Notes under the pieces: model-generated
Database searches by the model: none
Told to the model about the DNA's origin: nothing
What the model saw: only the letters and a program-made list of their open reading frames with translations
Position numbers and translations under genes: made by a program
Source of the DNA: Siphonodentalium dalli
Lineage: Eukaryota > Mollusca > Scaphopoda > Gadilida > Siphonodentaliidae
NCBI GenBank assembly: GCA_032622095.1
Contig: CP136069.1
Span: 49,894,760-49,958,759, forward strand
Direction of reading: 5' to 3'
DNA length: 64,000 nucleotides
Shown here: positions 23,307 to 33,478 of the stretch, piece by piece
Position numbering within the stretch: position 1 is the stretch's first letter
Layout: each line of letters begins with the position of its first letter

Positions 23307-23802
23307 AAGGTACGGTTGGCCTTGTCGGTGGGTATCCTGCGAAAATATTTCCACCCGTCAAAAACCGCCACAAACAGAAAGAACAACAAAATGTAGACAG
23401 ACTTTGTCCGTATACAAATAAGAAATATCGCATAAACAGTATGTTATTGTCATATTTTTGACCATTGTTATGTAAACAAAAGCATAAAAAGTTACTTTTC
23501 TGGTGTGTGTTTATATTATGATGGTAAACATAAAGAGCGTTATTTGTGTGTGAATTCCTGATATGGAACGAATAAAGAGCGTTTATGCCATTTGTGTGTG
23601 ATTAGCCAGCAGCAGTGTGTTGTCTTCTGTAACACAATCAGGCTCTTGCTTAGGTAAAATATAGTAAATCTTTATGATAACATGCTGTTTACGCGATGGT
23701 CATGGTATATATGAACGAAACTGTATGCGTTTTAATGTTTTTCTGTTTACGGTGATTGGAACAAATATGAACATTTTCGACAACTAAGGCCTCGCGTGCC
23801 TT
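23307..23802 (+). mobile_element. 497-bp TIR element, copy 2
   Basis: Ends AAGGTACGGTTGGCCTTG and CTCGCGTGCCTT, flanked by TA at 23305-23306 and 23803-23804. Same orientation as copy 1, with scattered substitutions. Two AAAGAGCGTT motifs are retained. Confidence 0.82.
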
Positions 23803-23937
23803 TACGGAGCAGTGTTCCGAGTAACGCAATGAACAAACCCAATGATTTGTGCACGGTGACAACGGCGAAATGAAAGTCTCGATTCGTGTCATGAAAATGA
23901 CTAAATGATTTTTTGGCAAATTCCTTGCTAGATTGAA

Positions 23938-24085
23938 TTACAATGGAGATAAACGTACCCTGTTTCGTTGTACATTCTGGGATTAGAGCATGAAAACAGT
24001 TTGTGAAATCGCCGGCTTTATGCTCGAATCCCAGAATTGACAACGATACAGGGTACATTGTATGTTTATCTCCTAATTGACATTT
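23938..24085. repeat. Long imperfect hairpin (~55-bp arms)
   Basis: Left arm phrases GGAGATAAACGTACCCTG and TTCTGGGATTAGAGCATGAA are complementary to right arm TTATGCTCGAATCCCAGAAT and CAGGGTACATTG...GTTTATCTCC, with a ~30-base loop. It could be a small fold-back element or an RNA hairpin. Confidence 0.7.
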
Positions 24086-25939
24086 GTTGTGAAAGTCGAT
24101 ACACCCCTTTAATGTTTCAGTTGTTGTCACGGGTAAACGAAAGGTCTCATTAAGCTCTAATGTGAATGATTTGTTTACTGAATAAATTCATTACAACATG
24201 ACTATAAGCTATATCCCTGGCTGAATTATACGCTGCTAAAATCCAGTATGCGTTTCTTTTCTCTTCAGTATATAAACAAACATATATGAACATATCATAC
24301 ATTATTGGAAAGTTTGTATAGTATGCTACCAATATCAAGTTAGTGATTGGTACCGTACTCACATTGTCCCCAGGTGGCAGTAATGGTTTCTGAAAATCTG
24401 TTGATTTGTGTTGCAGCATTTACATCATAACTGAAAAATTAATAACTATTTTTTTCTAAATAAATGTTGATAACGTTGTATTAACAATTAAAGGTACTTA
24501 ATCCGATCAGAGGGTCCTCATCTCAACAGATTCCAACAACAACAAAATTTTATCAAAGGTCACTTTAATTATCAGAATCATTTAATTATCCAAAAATAAT
24601 GCTAACGACTGTGAACTATCGTATATAATTGCTCAAAATGTGTTGTATAGCAACATTTTGTTCAATGGAATTTAGTATCGAGAGTATGTCGGTCGGCATT
24701 TTCGGCAAACTTCTGGGACAGAAAGTATTCCCGATAATGAAAAATAATAGATTTCGAAAATCGATATCTAATAAATCTGAGCTTTGATGGGTGGCTTCCT
24801 CGACTCGAATCAAATATTTTTGACCCCTAGTCCAGGCACATTAGGCGTGAATGGGGAAAAGTAAGGAAATAAATCCGGGAAAGCTGATTTTTTTATATAT
24901 TATTTTTGGCCATAACATCGCGGATGCGTCACGAAAAGTCCCCTAAAATCCGAGTTGAGATTTCGGAGTTATCCAATTATTTCCATAAAAAAATATTTTT
25001 TTAAATCGTTGTGACTATCATGGAAATAATTGGATGCTGTGACAATTTATCAGACTAAACATATACAGTTGACACTTAATATTGTTCAATACAAAATTCC
25101 CAAACCATAGATACTAGTTTAAAGGGGAACTTCGAATGAATTTCGCACTTTTGGATATGAAATATCATAATAACCCCAAAATATGACGATTTTTTCAGGC
25201 GAACTGTCCTATTTGATGTCGGATTTCTCCGGCATCTCAAAACACAGAGATGAGAAATATGTTTTGAAAACTGCACAGACATTACTTCTTCACATTAGTA
25301 TGTGACATTAGCGACTACGCATATCCTAAGTGGTCAATACTTGTAAAAAACCGTACCCCCTAAACTGGTTCTCATCGACATAATCACATTTTGCTATTCT
25401 ACATTCCTTAATCGAAATTGGGGTTCTGTCTTTGACAACTTCGTAATGGAGTTTTTCTGGTGTTGTTATAAACATTAATATAAACACAATATCCATAAAT
25501 GAACTGCAATTAATCAACGCTCTTTATTGAAGCCGTTAATGGTCGCAGAACGCTCTTTATTCTGCTGCCAATATAATAAAACGCGTACACCTTATCAGTT
25601 GGCTGTCTGCCTTCTTTGCATATTGTCGATAATTTATCTCATTGGGATCAACTCTCTTGCGAAAGCTTATTTAAATTTTTGTTGGGTTTTGTTTTTTATA
25701 TTCATATGCCGATAATCGACTCCTGTTGATACCTTACGGTGACAACGAAGCAGGGGCGATTTTTCTGGTGTTCTTGTGTTACTATACAACTCATGCTACG
25801 ACTCATTTAGTTCTGATACGTTCACACGAATTAAATACTGGTATACTGAACAATTTTTAATAGGTTTTGAGATATTTATATCAGTTTCTGGTCATCAAGT
25901 CTTTGCGTCAGGAAATAAAGCAAAGAACTCCTTTCTTTT
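24086..25939. other. Unannotated; dispersed-repeat pieces
   Basis: A phrase at 24490-24515 (AAAGGTACTTAATCCGATCA) recurs at 42655, and 24740-24830 recurs inverted at 3482-3575. A pair of ACGCTCTTTATT motifs 33 bases apart lies at 25517-25560, without the rest of the 497-bp element. AAAGGGGAACTTCG at 25123 resembles a TIR end. No gene is recognised. Confidence 0.45.
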
Positions 25940-27474
25940 GACAAACAGATATGGAGAAATGCTGCAAATGCCAGGGGGGCTACAGGACCCTACACAAACA
26001 ATGACACTTGGCAGCCGAGGTGTACAAGCGTTGATATATGCAAGCATGAAGTTTGCGATAATCTGTTTGTGGGGTCAGATGAACCAGTTGATGGTTCCAA
26101 AATACACCGAGATTGTTACAAAAATTATACTCGGCCAAGCACCATAATGAGCAAGAAAAGAGCTGGTATTGATGCCGAATGATTGATATGATTCCGTGTA
26201 AATTGCTAAAACTACGCTCTGACCAACCGGCATTCGATTTAAAGATCCACTGTTTACTATGTGGACAGGAAGCCGACAAACAACTGAACATACCGTCAGA
26301 AAGGAGAAGACAAGTGCACGAGGTCGTGACATTGTCTTTCATTGTTAGCATCAGAGTATGGTGTCGAAAACGCAACGACGAGTGGGGTGAAATAGTGCTG
26401 ACTCGTATTGAGCATGCAATTGATTTAGTTGCAGAAGAAGGGCGTTACCACCATGATTGCCATAAGAATTTCACCAGAGAAACATACGAGACTCACTCAC
26501 GGGGTATGCCGATGACAAACAAGAAATCACTCGCATTCAATGAGTTGTGCACTTTCATGGAGAATAGCAATGAGTGGCAGTTTTCTCTGAGTGAATTAGC
26601 AGAAACTTTTGAAACATCTTTGGGCGATGAAGTCGGTTACACCATAAGATATCTGAAGGTAAAGTTAATGGAGCATTTTGGAAGCAGAATCTCTATCACA
26701 AACTTGAGATCCCTTAAAAATGTGGTGACATTCAGGGAGTCCTCGGACAGAATACTGTACGATTCGTGGTACACGAGAAAATGTTCCCCTGAAACAGATG
26801 AACGCATGCGTATTGTCAAGAAAGCGGCTGCTATAGTTCGCGATGATATTCGGTCAACCATATACGATTGTGATGTGCACCCAAAACCAGACTCTTTATC
26901 TGTGTCGACTGAGTTACTACCTGATACACTCCAAGCATTTTTGCAGGGTGTCATAGCTCCACCATGGCGTCGGGCAAAGGATGAGATAGCCAGTCAGATC
27001 AACAAGAGACGCGTCACATCAATAGCTCATTCTGTGATAAGTGCATGCCGACCGCGGTCTTTTGTCTCGCCATTGCTGTTGTCAATTGCAGTCTATATAC
27101 ACCGAAAATATGCATCGAGGGAACTAATTGACATTGTAAATGGGCTTATGTTTTCTTCCAGCTACAGAGAAGTTCAGCAATATATATCGTCAATTATGCT
27201 TCACAAGGGACCATCGCCCAGACTGGCCAAATTTACACAATTTGTTTTCGATAATGCAGACTGTAATGTACGCACAATAGATGGCAACAATACATTCCAT
27301 AGTATGGGGGGAATTGCCTGTATTACCCCGGCTGGCTCTCCCAAAGAAGTGTCACTTAAACGATTGACTGGCAATCTTGGTAATGTTCGATCTGGGGAGT
27401 TCGGTTATATTCCCCTGAAAAGTTACAACAGACCCACACAATCAGGTTTGGATCTGATCGTGATGAAGGATCTA
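25940..27474 (+). pseudogene. Zinc-binding transposon-like gene, 5' part (uncharacterised invertebrate family)
   Basis: An open frame at 26179-27474 encodes CLLCG...YHHDCHKNF (probable C-x2-C...H-x3-C zinc site), then a region typical of the family (RNDEWGE, RIEHAIDLVAEEGRYH), a basic stretch, and the FDNADCNVRTIDGNNTFHSM motif near residue 370. I recall similar proteins, usually unnamed, in cnidarians, molluscs and other invertebrates in high copy; no function is established. Upstream, 25940-26170 continues the family N-terminus in two frames (ALIYASMK, then KIHRDCYKNYTRP), so at least one frameshift has accumulated. The frame is cut at 27474 by the DIRS-like element, and codons after that belong to the insertion. 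The likely 3' continuation is at 42233. Confidence 0.6.
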
Positions 27475-27823
27475 TTTAAGACATACCAACCATATTACGA
27501 TTTATATATTTATTTTTATTAAATAAAATATACACATAAAACACAAGTACACGTTTGGCATCATGGGGAATGTTCATTTCGCTCACTTGACAATCAACTA
27601 CGTAGGCGCTGTGTAGACCCGTTATACAGATGATGCAGAAATGAGTTAAGATTGCATAGGATATGCTAGAATGTATGTTAATTGTCTGGTCTACCACATC
27701 GATTGAAAACATGATAGGCCTGGCGGGCTATAGTAGTTAAGCATTAACACCGGGTTTTACCGCGGTGGTTAGTGTGAAAATGCCTGTCAGGCTTTATTGG
27801 GGAGGATATATCAGTATCCAAAG
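27475..27823 (-). repeat. DIRS repeat B2 (uninterrupted copy)
   Basis: 349 bp, nearly identical to B1. It starts at the end of the broken host-like ORF with TTTAAGACATACCAACC and ends GTATCCAAAG. It contains the 3' end of the recombinase frame on the minus strand, and the unoccupied GTAGA site at 27613-27617. Confidence 0.85.
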
Positions 27824-29323
27824 ACGCGAATTATACTATGAGATCAATATGGGAATAAACAACCTTTCATCGGCCGTGAAAACCGCTCAGGAAAAACCGG
27901 ATGCATCTTTTGGTGGCCATATATTTCAATATGACTTCTTTTGTTGGCTCCCGGAAACCTGCATCCGATACTCTACTACATATATGTAGCAGTGCTTTCA
28001 GCCGGCCTTAAGATCCAGAACGTCGGAGTCGTTCAACGTTTATTCCAAATATTACAGTTTGACGTGATAAATCAATGATTGTTTAACATTGTTCTTTTGA
28101 AAATATTATGTTTCTACACCGGGTTTTACCGCGGTGGTTAGAGTGAAAATGCCTGTCATGCTTTATTGGGGAGGATATATCAGTATCCAAAGCCCACCAA
28201 ACGTGGAACCAGACAATCATGCATATCGAGATATCCAAGGAGCTTTCGCGCATACGTGGATGATAGAGCTGTCAAGGACAGACGGTCTTGTCATTACCAT
28301 ATGGTTACCGGCCAGACCTTGGATGAGAAGGCTTTCACGCGTGATACGCAGCTGTGCTATCGTATTCAAACGGCTACACGTCAGATAAGAGTCGCGCACG
28401 AGTGCAAATGGTTACACACCTTAGGAGACCTGAACCACACAAATGGCAGTATCGAGCTACCTGCAGATGCCTCCCAGAGAACAGTTCCCGTGTACAAGGA
28501 ATCGGTGACTCTAGTAGGTACAACGTGTTCTCTGATAAAGGCATCAAAAGCGTTCACGTGTACCAGTGTGATTGAACTGGTAGGTACAACGAAGTCGAGG
28601 AAGATACGTGCTCGATGAGGAGTGTGTGAGTCATTGCGTCCATAACAAGGCTATCGCGCAAATGCACAGGTGGCGGGCGCGGGTCTCACCAAAGCATAGA
28701 CGTCCACAAGTATATGGCTAACGACTGTGACCGAATTCACCCATGGTGCTGGTCTGTCATAGCGTTTTGGAAGACTGTAATGGGGCACAGGTGACAACCG
28801 CTAGCAATAAGTAGAGAATGCATATACGATGGTGATAACCTGCACGAATGTGATAGCATGACCGCAAGATTCCACGACCGATATATAAGGAAAAACTGAC
28901 TGGACTGACAATTAGACGTGAGAATTTGTCAGCTGAGTAAAAGGAAGCCAGTAAATTTAATTTAATTGAAACTAGCCGTAAACCGAGCTGAATAAAGCTA
29001 AATTATTCGCAAACTGAACATTCCCAATTTCTCTATCGGACAAGTAGAAAATGATAAGATGTGTGAAACTACAGATATATGGTCATTAATAAGCATGTAC
29101 ATATAATACTAAGCTGAAACAGAGTACAACATAAATGTATAATATCTGACAGGTTTAGGAGACTATGAGCACAAGATCACGTCTGGACACGAGCGAGAGG
29201 TCATATTTTTCAAGTTGGTGTTGGTGAGTCTTCATACGAAATACAGTTATAATATCTATTAACTGTAAAACCAAACAGCTGTACATATGTACATCGCACC
29301 GCGGAGGTGGGGTGGATGGACGG
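27824..29323. other. Unrecognised segment inside DIRS right-hand repeats
   Basis: In canonical A1-ORF-B1-A2-B2 elements A2 and B2 adjoin, so this ~1.5 kb is extra. A third partial copy of B (28116-28192, starting ACACCGGGTTTTACCGCGG) divides it into 292-bp and 1131-bp parts. A 150-codon plus-strand frame at 28166-28618 shows no domain I recognise. It is probably an insertion or a rearranged DIRS fragment. Confidence 0.45.
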
Positions 29324-29608
29324 ACAAGTATACGGACTGACGGTATTAACAAAAGCTTGTCTGAACAGCCTATCTCTGAGAAGTAATATGTATAAATGAC
29401 TGGACGTACTGAGCACCGTCTGCTCTGAATCTACGAGGTGCCATGAAAGCTGCATAGACCTTAATTAACACCACATGGCCTGGCCCTGTGTGGGAACCTG
29501 TTCTAGCAGATTAACTCATGCCCTGTCGCGATCGCGCGTCATGTCTAGAGTATTGTTGGTCTGTATAAAACTACAGCAATGCAATAAGATATATTTCATT
29601 ACTATCAA
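29324..29608 (-). repeat. DIRS repeat A2
   Basis: 285 bp, about 98% identical to A1 at 41948-42232. It begins ACAAGTATACGGACTGAC and ends TTTCATTACTATCAA, abutting B1. Confidence 0.88.
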
Positions 29609-29746
29609 TTTAAGACAGACCAACCATATTACGATTTATATATTTATTTTTATTAAATAAAATATACACATAAAACACAAGTACACGTTTGGCATCATGG
29701 GGAATGTTCATTTCGCTCACTTGACAATCAACTACGTAGGCGCTGT

Positions 29747-29751
29747 GTAGA
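29747..29751. repeat. Target-site duplication GTAGA, left
   Basis: Five-base duplication at the left LTR; repeated at 31128-31132. The unoccupied site occurs once in B2 at 27613-27617. Confidence 0.93.
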
Positions 29752-29940
29752 TGTGAGAGAGTATCTAACTATATGGTTTGCGATGTATGCTGTATTAACG
29801 TATAAACAGAAGTGACAATAGCATGTAACGCGAACGACTTCAGTCGTGTGTGAGTACTGTTCAACTGTCCGTGTGAGAATCGTCTACAGAGTACTGAGTG
29901 CGGCTGGTCCATTAGGCCACACATAAACTGTTCCACGACA
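29752..29940 (-). repeat. 3' LTR of miniature element
   Basis: 189 bp, TG...CA termini; 186 of 189 bases match the other LTR. The differences cluster at the CGGCTGGTCCATTAGG / CGGCCGGTCAGTTAGG segment. Confidence 0.93.
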
Positions 29941-30002
29941 TCCTCCCGGGGAGGGGAAAATAAGAGAAATTACAATATCTGCGAACTCAGTGTCATCAAG
30001 CA

Positions 30003-30902
30003 TCAGTCGCCAGAATCTTCAGAGAAGCAAGTGGGATTGTATATACATACGCTGTTTGTCACGATCCAATGGAGACGAACAGTGAACTCACGATAGATAC
30101 ATGTATGATTACATGTTAGTTCGAACATTTGCGGTGATTGTTGACAGTACGTATTTTCGAATTCCTGACAACTGTGAATCTCAAAAGTTCCGTTAACGTC
30201 CGGCAAAAAGTTGTCTTCAAGTACACTTTGACCTTGAGAGGAGATTTGGTTGTTCAGTAGTACTTTGTCGTAATGGTCGTATGGCATAAAGTTCGCGCGA
30301 TCTGTCGATGGAATCGTTTCTGTCATTGTCGAGATGTCTGGATCAGGTGGAGCATTGAGTTGGAAGCCAGCGTCAGAATAACTTCTCAGAAACACATGCA
30401 TAACCGATGGCTTGTGCTCTTCATCCGCAGACTCCGATCCAATGCGTACAAGCATCTGCTGGTCGGGATATATTAGAGGGGTACAAGAGTAGACTGCATC
30501 ACATTTATAGCTGCTATGGTGGTTCGAAATCTCACATGCATAGTTTACATCTTGCTGTGCAATTTCATCAGCTTTAGGCAATTCCATCACTTGAACACAA
30601 TCCGTGAAGTGCGTGTAGGAATCGATTTGCAAATTTAGATTAGTTAGGACACACACGATTTCCTTAACTTCTGGTTCTATTTGAGGTAGATCAGCTACAC
30701 AGCGGATGACGTCGTCTGTAATAAGTTCGAAAATATCAACCTGACCATCAAGTTCTGAGGCGATATGTTGCAGCTCGCTCACGTCACAATATGAAGACGA
30801 CACGTTCTGTTTGATTTCATCTGCGTTCTCCACCAAGTTCTTGATTTCAGAAAACAGTTCTTGCCACATTCGACGGTGAAATGAGTAGACTCTATAATCC
30901 AT
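30003..30902 (-). CDS. Unrecognised 299-aa protein of the miniature LTR element
   Basis: An intact ATG-to-TGA frame fills almost the whole internal region, starting 36 bases past the 5' LTR and ending about 62 bases before the 3' LTR. The protein begins MDYRVYSFHRRMWQELFSEI. Residues ~10-110 are leucine/isoleucine-spaced and acidic (ELFSEIKNLVENADEI, ELITDDVIRCVADLPQI), plausibly helical or coiled-coil. The C-terminal half is Cys- and Pro-containing and low in charge. I see no retropepsin DTG/DSG, zinc knuckle CCHC, RT or integrase motif, signal peptide or membrane segment. Position suggests a divergent Gag or a captured host sequence. The preserved frame in a young insertion argues that it is or was translated. 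Function unknown. Confidence 0.7.
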   Translation of the reverse strand: MDYRVYSFHRRMWQELFSEIKNLVENADEIKQNVSSSYCDVSELQHIASELDGQVDIFELITDDVIRCVADLPQIEPEVKEIVCVLTNLNLQIDSYTHFTDCVQVMELPKADEIAQQDVNYACEISNHHSSYKCDAVYSCTPLIYPDQQMLVRIGSESADEEHKPSVMHVFLRSYSDAGFQLNAPPDPDISTMTETIPSTDRANFMPYDHYDKVLLNNQISSQGQSVLEDNFLPDVNGTFEIHSCQEFENTYCQQSPQMFELTCNHTCIYREFTVRLHWIVTNSVCIYNPTCFSEDSGD

Positions 30903-30920
30903 GCTGAGGTGTTCTGACTA

Positions 30921-30937
30921 TCCGGTTCGAGCGACCA
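30921..30937 (-). promoter_or_regulatory. Candidate primer-binding site
   Basis: Read on the minus strand, TGGTCGCTCGAACCGGA starts one base after the 5' LTR. PBS sequences start TGG because tRNAs end CCA. The pairing tRNA is not identified. Confidence 0.5.
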
Positions 30938-30938
30938 A

Positions 30939-31127
30939 TGTGAGAGAGTATCTAACTATATGGTTTGCGATGTATGCTGTATTAACGTATAAACAGAAGT
31001 GACAATAGCATGTAACGCGAACGACTTCAGTCGTGTGTGAGTACTGTTCAACTGTCCGTGTGAGAATCGTCTACAGAGTACTGAGTGCGGCCGGTCAGTT
31101 AGGCCACACATAAACTGTTCCACGACA
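30939..31127 (-). repeat. 5' LTR of miniature element
   Basis: 189 bp, direct copy of 29752-29940, followed by GTAGA (31128-31132). Confidence 0.93.
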
Positions 31128-31192
31128 GTAGACCCGTTATACAGATGATGCAGAAATGAGTTAAGATTGCATAGGATATGCTAGAATGTATG

Positions 31193-32008
31193 TTAATTGT
31201 CTGGTCTACCACAGCGATTGAAAACATGAGAGGCCTGGCGGGCTATAGTAGTTAAGCATTTACACCGGGTTTTACCGCGGTGGTTAGTGTGAAAATGCTT
31301 GTCAGGCTTTATTGGGGAGGATATATCAGTATCCAAAGCCCAAGTTGAGTGTAGTGAAGCGAAACGAAAACCCCCAAGAAAGCCAAACAGAGGATCAGTG
31401 ACACTTGTGGACGGAGGAATCACCCTCAATTTCATGTATGACCGCAGAGCAGTTACTGGACAAACGCGAGCCTCTGTTGGATACAAATAGATAGTAATGC
31501 CGTGCCGAAAGTGGTCAGTTTTGCTAGTTTTCAACGTTAAATGACATCCCTTATCTGCTCGCAAAATCGCACATCGCCCACCAAGAGGTGAGTATCTGGG
31601 CTAAATGTTACTATGGTAACTGAGAACTCGCTGGCTCTCATCAATCCGAAGAACGCAATAGAGCAAACAGCCTCCATCATGCGATCCGTGCAATGAGAGA
31701 ATAAACCACGGTTTACAATTGTGCATATGCTTTTCAAAATGGAAATTGTTGCTGGGGAGCGTTTCGGCCGAGCAGGTTCCCGCTGAATGCGTTTAACTCC
31801 GTGCAGGAAAGCAATTATGCGGCGATTCTATGACCCACCAGCGCCAATTGGTGGGCAAGGCATACCACTGCTCATGTACAAACACTTTATCCCTGCTAAG
31901 TGTAACTTGATCGTGCGATAACACAGGTGTTTGACGCCATGACAGTAAGCAGTATATTGTAATATGCTTTGTTCTGATATGATAGGCAACTCCGCCGCAG
32001 CATGCCAA
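31193..32008 (-). pseudogene. DIRS tyrosine recombinase, decayed
   Basis: The two parts on the minus strand are SIAFFGLMRASEF (31537-31737), the region carrying the first catalytic Arg, and LTLKTSKTDHFRHGITIYL with CPVTALRSYMKL (31193-31564), the beta-hairpin Lys region. These are typical of the recombinase of DIRS/Ngaro and Crypton elements, which integrates a circular DNA by site-specific recombination. The C-terminal half, where H-x-x-R and the Tyr nucleophile should be, runs into repeat B1 and is not recognisable in one frame. At least one frameshift separates the pieces, so it is non-functional. Confidence 0.8.
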
Positions 32009-32099
32009 AGGTGACCATGCCTGACGCAGAAACTAATTAAGTGATTCAGCGATGATTGGTATGCCCGCCGCGTATATGAGTTGATTGAGTGATACCATA

Positions 32100-32660
32100 T
32101 GCTATTTTGGATAGAATCTAAGGCAATTAACTGGCGCCTGGTGCTAAATGCCGAAATACCTGAAAGAGATAAATGTTTTCACTAATGACATTATAACGAC
32201 CTGGCACATATTTGGCTGAAAAGGTAAAGCTATATTGATAAGCACATAATGTTAGGGGCCTCATTAAACTGTTGATAAACAAATGTTGAACCGCTCTCTG
32301 TGTTGAGGATGGCAACCGCGGCAGTGTTATCACAGTGGAACACGATACGTTTACGTGACCATAGATTACTCGGAAGCACTGTCGAAACAATTAACGGAAA
32401 GAGCTCGAGTAAAGCCATAGAAGCCGACTTATCTAGTGGTCTGAGTTCGGAGTGGAATTCAGCAGCCCACTGACCCTAAAACCACAAGGTGCCCTCAAGT
32501 ATCCGACCGTGTCCATATGCCGAGGAAGCGTCTGTGAATAAATTTAAATCCTCAAAGGTTACATTGATTTTTCCAAAACAGACAAACGCCGTTTCAGTCA
32601 CGTTGAAAGTTGTTCCACATATGTAATACGCGGATGCAGTACGCTGGTAGTGTTGTAACG
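32100..32660 (-). pseudogene. DIRS RNase H domain, decayed
   Basis: Minus-strand frames show NLFTDASSAYGHG (first catalytic Asp), MALLELFPLIVS (Glu), RIVFHCDNTAAVAIL (second Asp) and a final FSAKYVPGRYNVIS block, in correct order for the RNase H that follows RT in DIRS-group and Gypsy-like polymerases. A TAG follows the first block and a frameshift precedes the last. Just upstream, a FQRD-stop-NGVCLF string matches the linker between RT thumb and RNase H. The rest of the RT is at 39940-40911 beyond the Gypsy insertion. Confidence 0.82.
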
Positions 32661-32754
32661 TGCCACCCCTCGGGCTGTATGTCAGGACAACCTAGCGGTC
32701 AGTTGGGGGGTGTTACATTTGTTACCCAATTGGGTAGGGGAAGAGTTCTCTCCT

Positions 32755-33478
32755 TAGTATGGCGGTCTTCTTTGAGTTACTCAGTCTTCGCCAACTGGTC
32801 TCTGTTGTCTTCTACAAGTAACTCTTTGAGTAACACCCTGGTTACTCAATCTTCGCCAACTGGTCTCTTCTTCGAGCAACTCCTTGAGTTACTTAGTCTT
32901 CGCCAACTGGTCTCTTCTTCGAGCAACTCCTTGAGTTACTTATTCTTCGGCAACTGGTCTCTTCTTCGAGCAACTCCTTGAGTTACCCAGTCTTCGCCAA
33001 CTGGTCGTCTTCTTCGAGCAACTCCTTGAGTTTTTCCGTCTTCGCCAACTGGTCTCTTCTTCGAGCAACTCCTTGAGTCACTCAGTCTTCGCCAACTGGT
33101 CTCTTCTTCGAGCAACTCCTTGAGTTACCCAGTCTTCGCCAACTGGTCGTCTTCTTCGAGCAACTCCTTGAGTTACTCAGTCTTCGCCAACTGGTCTCTT
33201 ATTCGAGCAACTCCTTTAGTTACTCAGTCTTCGCCAACTGGTCTCTTCTTCGAGCAACTCCTTGAGTTACCCAGTCTTCGCCAACTGGTCGTCTTCTTCG
33301 AGCAACTCCTTGAGTTACTCAGTCTTCGCCAACTGGTCTATTCTTCGAGCAACTCCTTGAGTTACTCAGTCTTCGCCAACTGGTCTCTTCTTCGAGCAAC
33401 TCCTTGAGTTACCCAGTCTTCGCCAACTGGTCGTCTTCTTCGAGCAACTCCTTGAGTTACTCAGTCTTCGCCAACTAT
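32755..33478 (+). repeat. ~47-bp satellite, about 15 units
   Basis: Unit core GTCTTCGCCAACTGG then TCTCTTCTTCGAGCAACTCC and TTGAGTTACTCA. Units are 46-49 bp, with a GTCGTC variant recurring every third or fourth unit, which suggests a higher-order repeat. The left units (32755-32860) are more diverged. Long frames over it (for example 33120-33407) follow from the repeat and are not genes. Confidence 0.92.

Larger units (their letters stand above)
29752..31127 (-). mobile_element. Miniature LTR retroelement with a single novel ORF
   Basis: Two direct 189-bp LTRs, each TGTGAGAGAG...CCACGACA (TG...CA ends), differ at only three positions. They enclose ~1.0 kb with one minus-strand ORF. The flanking duplication is GTAGA, and the uninterrupted homologous sequence exists in B2, so the boundaries are exact. 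On the minus strand the 5' LTR is the right one. One base past it is TGGTCGCTCGAACCGG, placed as a primer-binding site, and a short purine run (GGGAGGA) precedes the 3' LTR. There is no protease, RT, RNase H or integrase. It is non-autonomous and must borrow enzymes from a larger LTR element. Near-identical LTRs mean recent insertion. Confidence 0.92.
29609..31338 (-). repeat. DIRS repeat B1, interrupted by LTR element
   Basis: 29609-29751 and 31128-31338 together reproduce B2 with a few substitutions (the 5-bp GTAGA is present twice). The break is the miniature LTR element at 29752-31127. Confidence 0.88.

Noticed and set aside
28166-28618. 150-codon plus-strand ORF as a gene
   Set aside because: Its 5' end lies in a partial copy of DIRS repeat B and nothing in it is recognisable; kept only as an unexplained segment.
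30921-30937. tRNA 3' end in genomic sequence (CCGGTTCGAGCGACCA)
   Set aside because: The T-loop-like GGTTCGA is too close to CCA for a real tRNA acceptor; position beside the LTR makes a primer-binding site more likely.
32755-33478. CRISPR-like array
   Set aside because: Contiguous satellite units without unique spacers, in a eukaryotic context.
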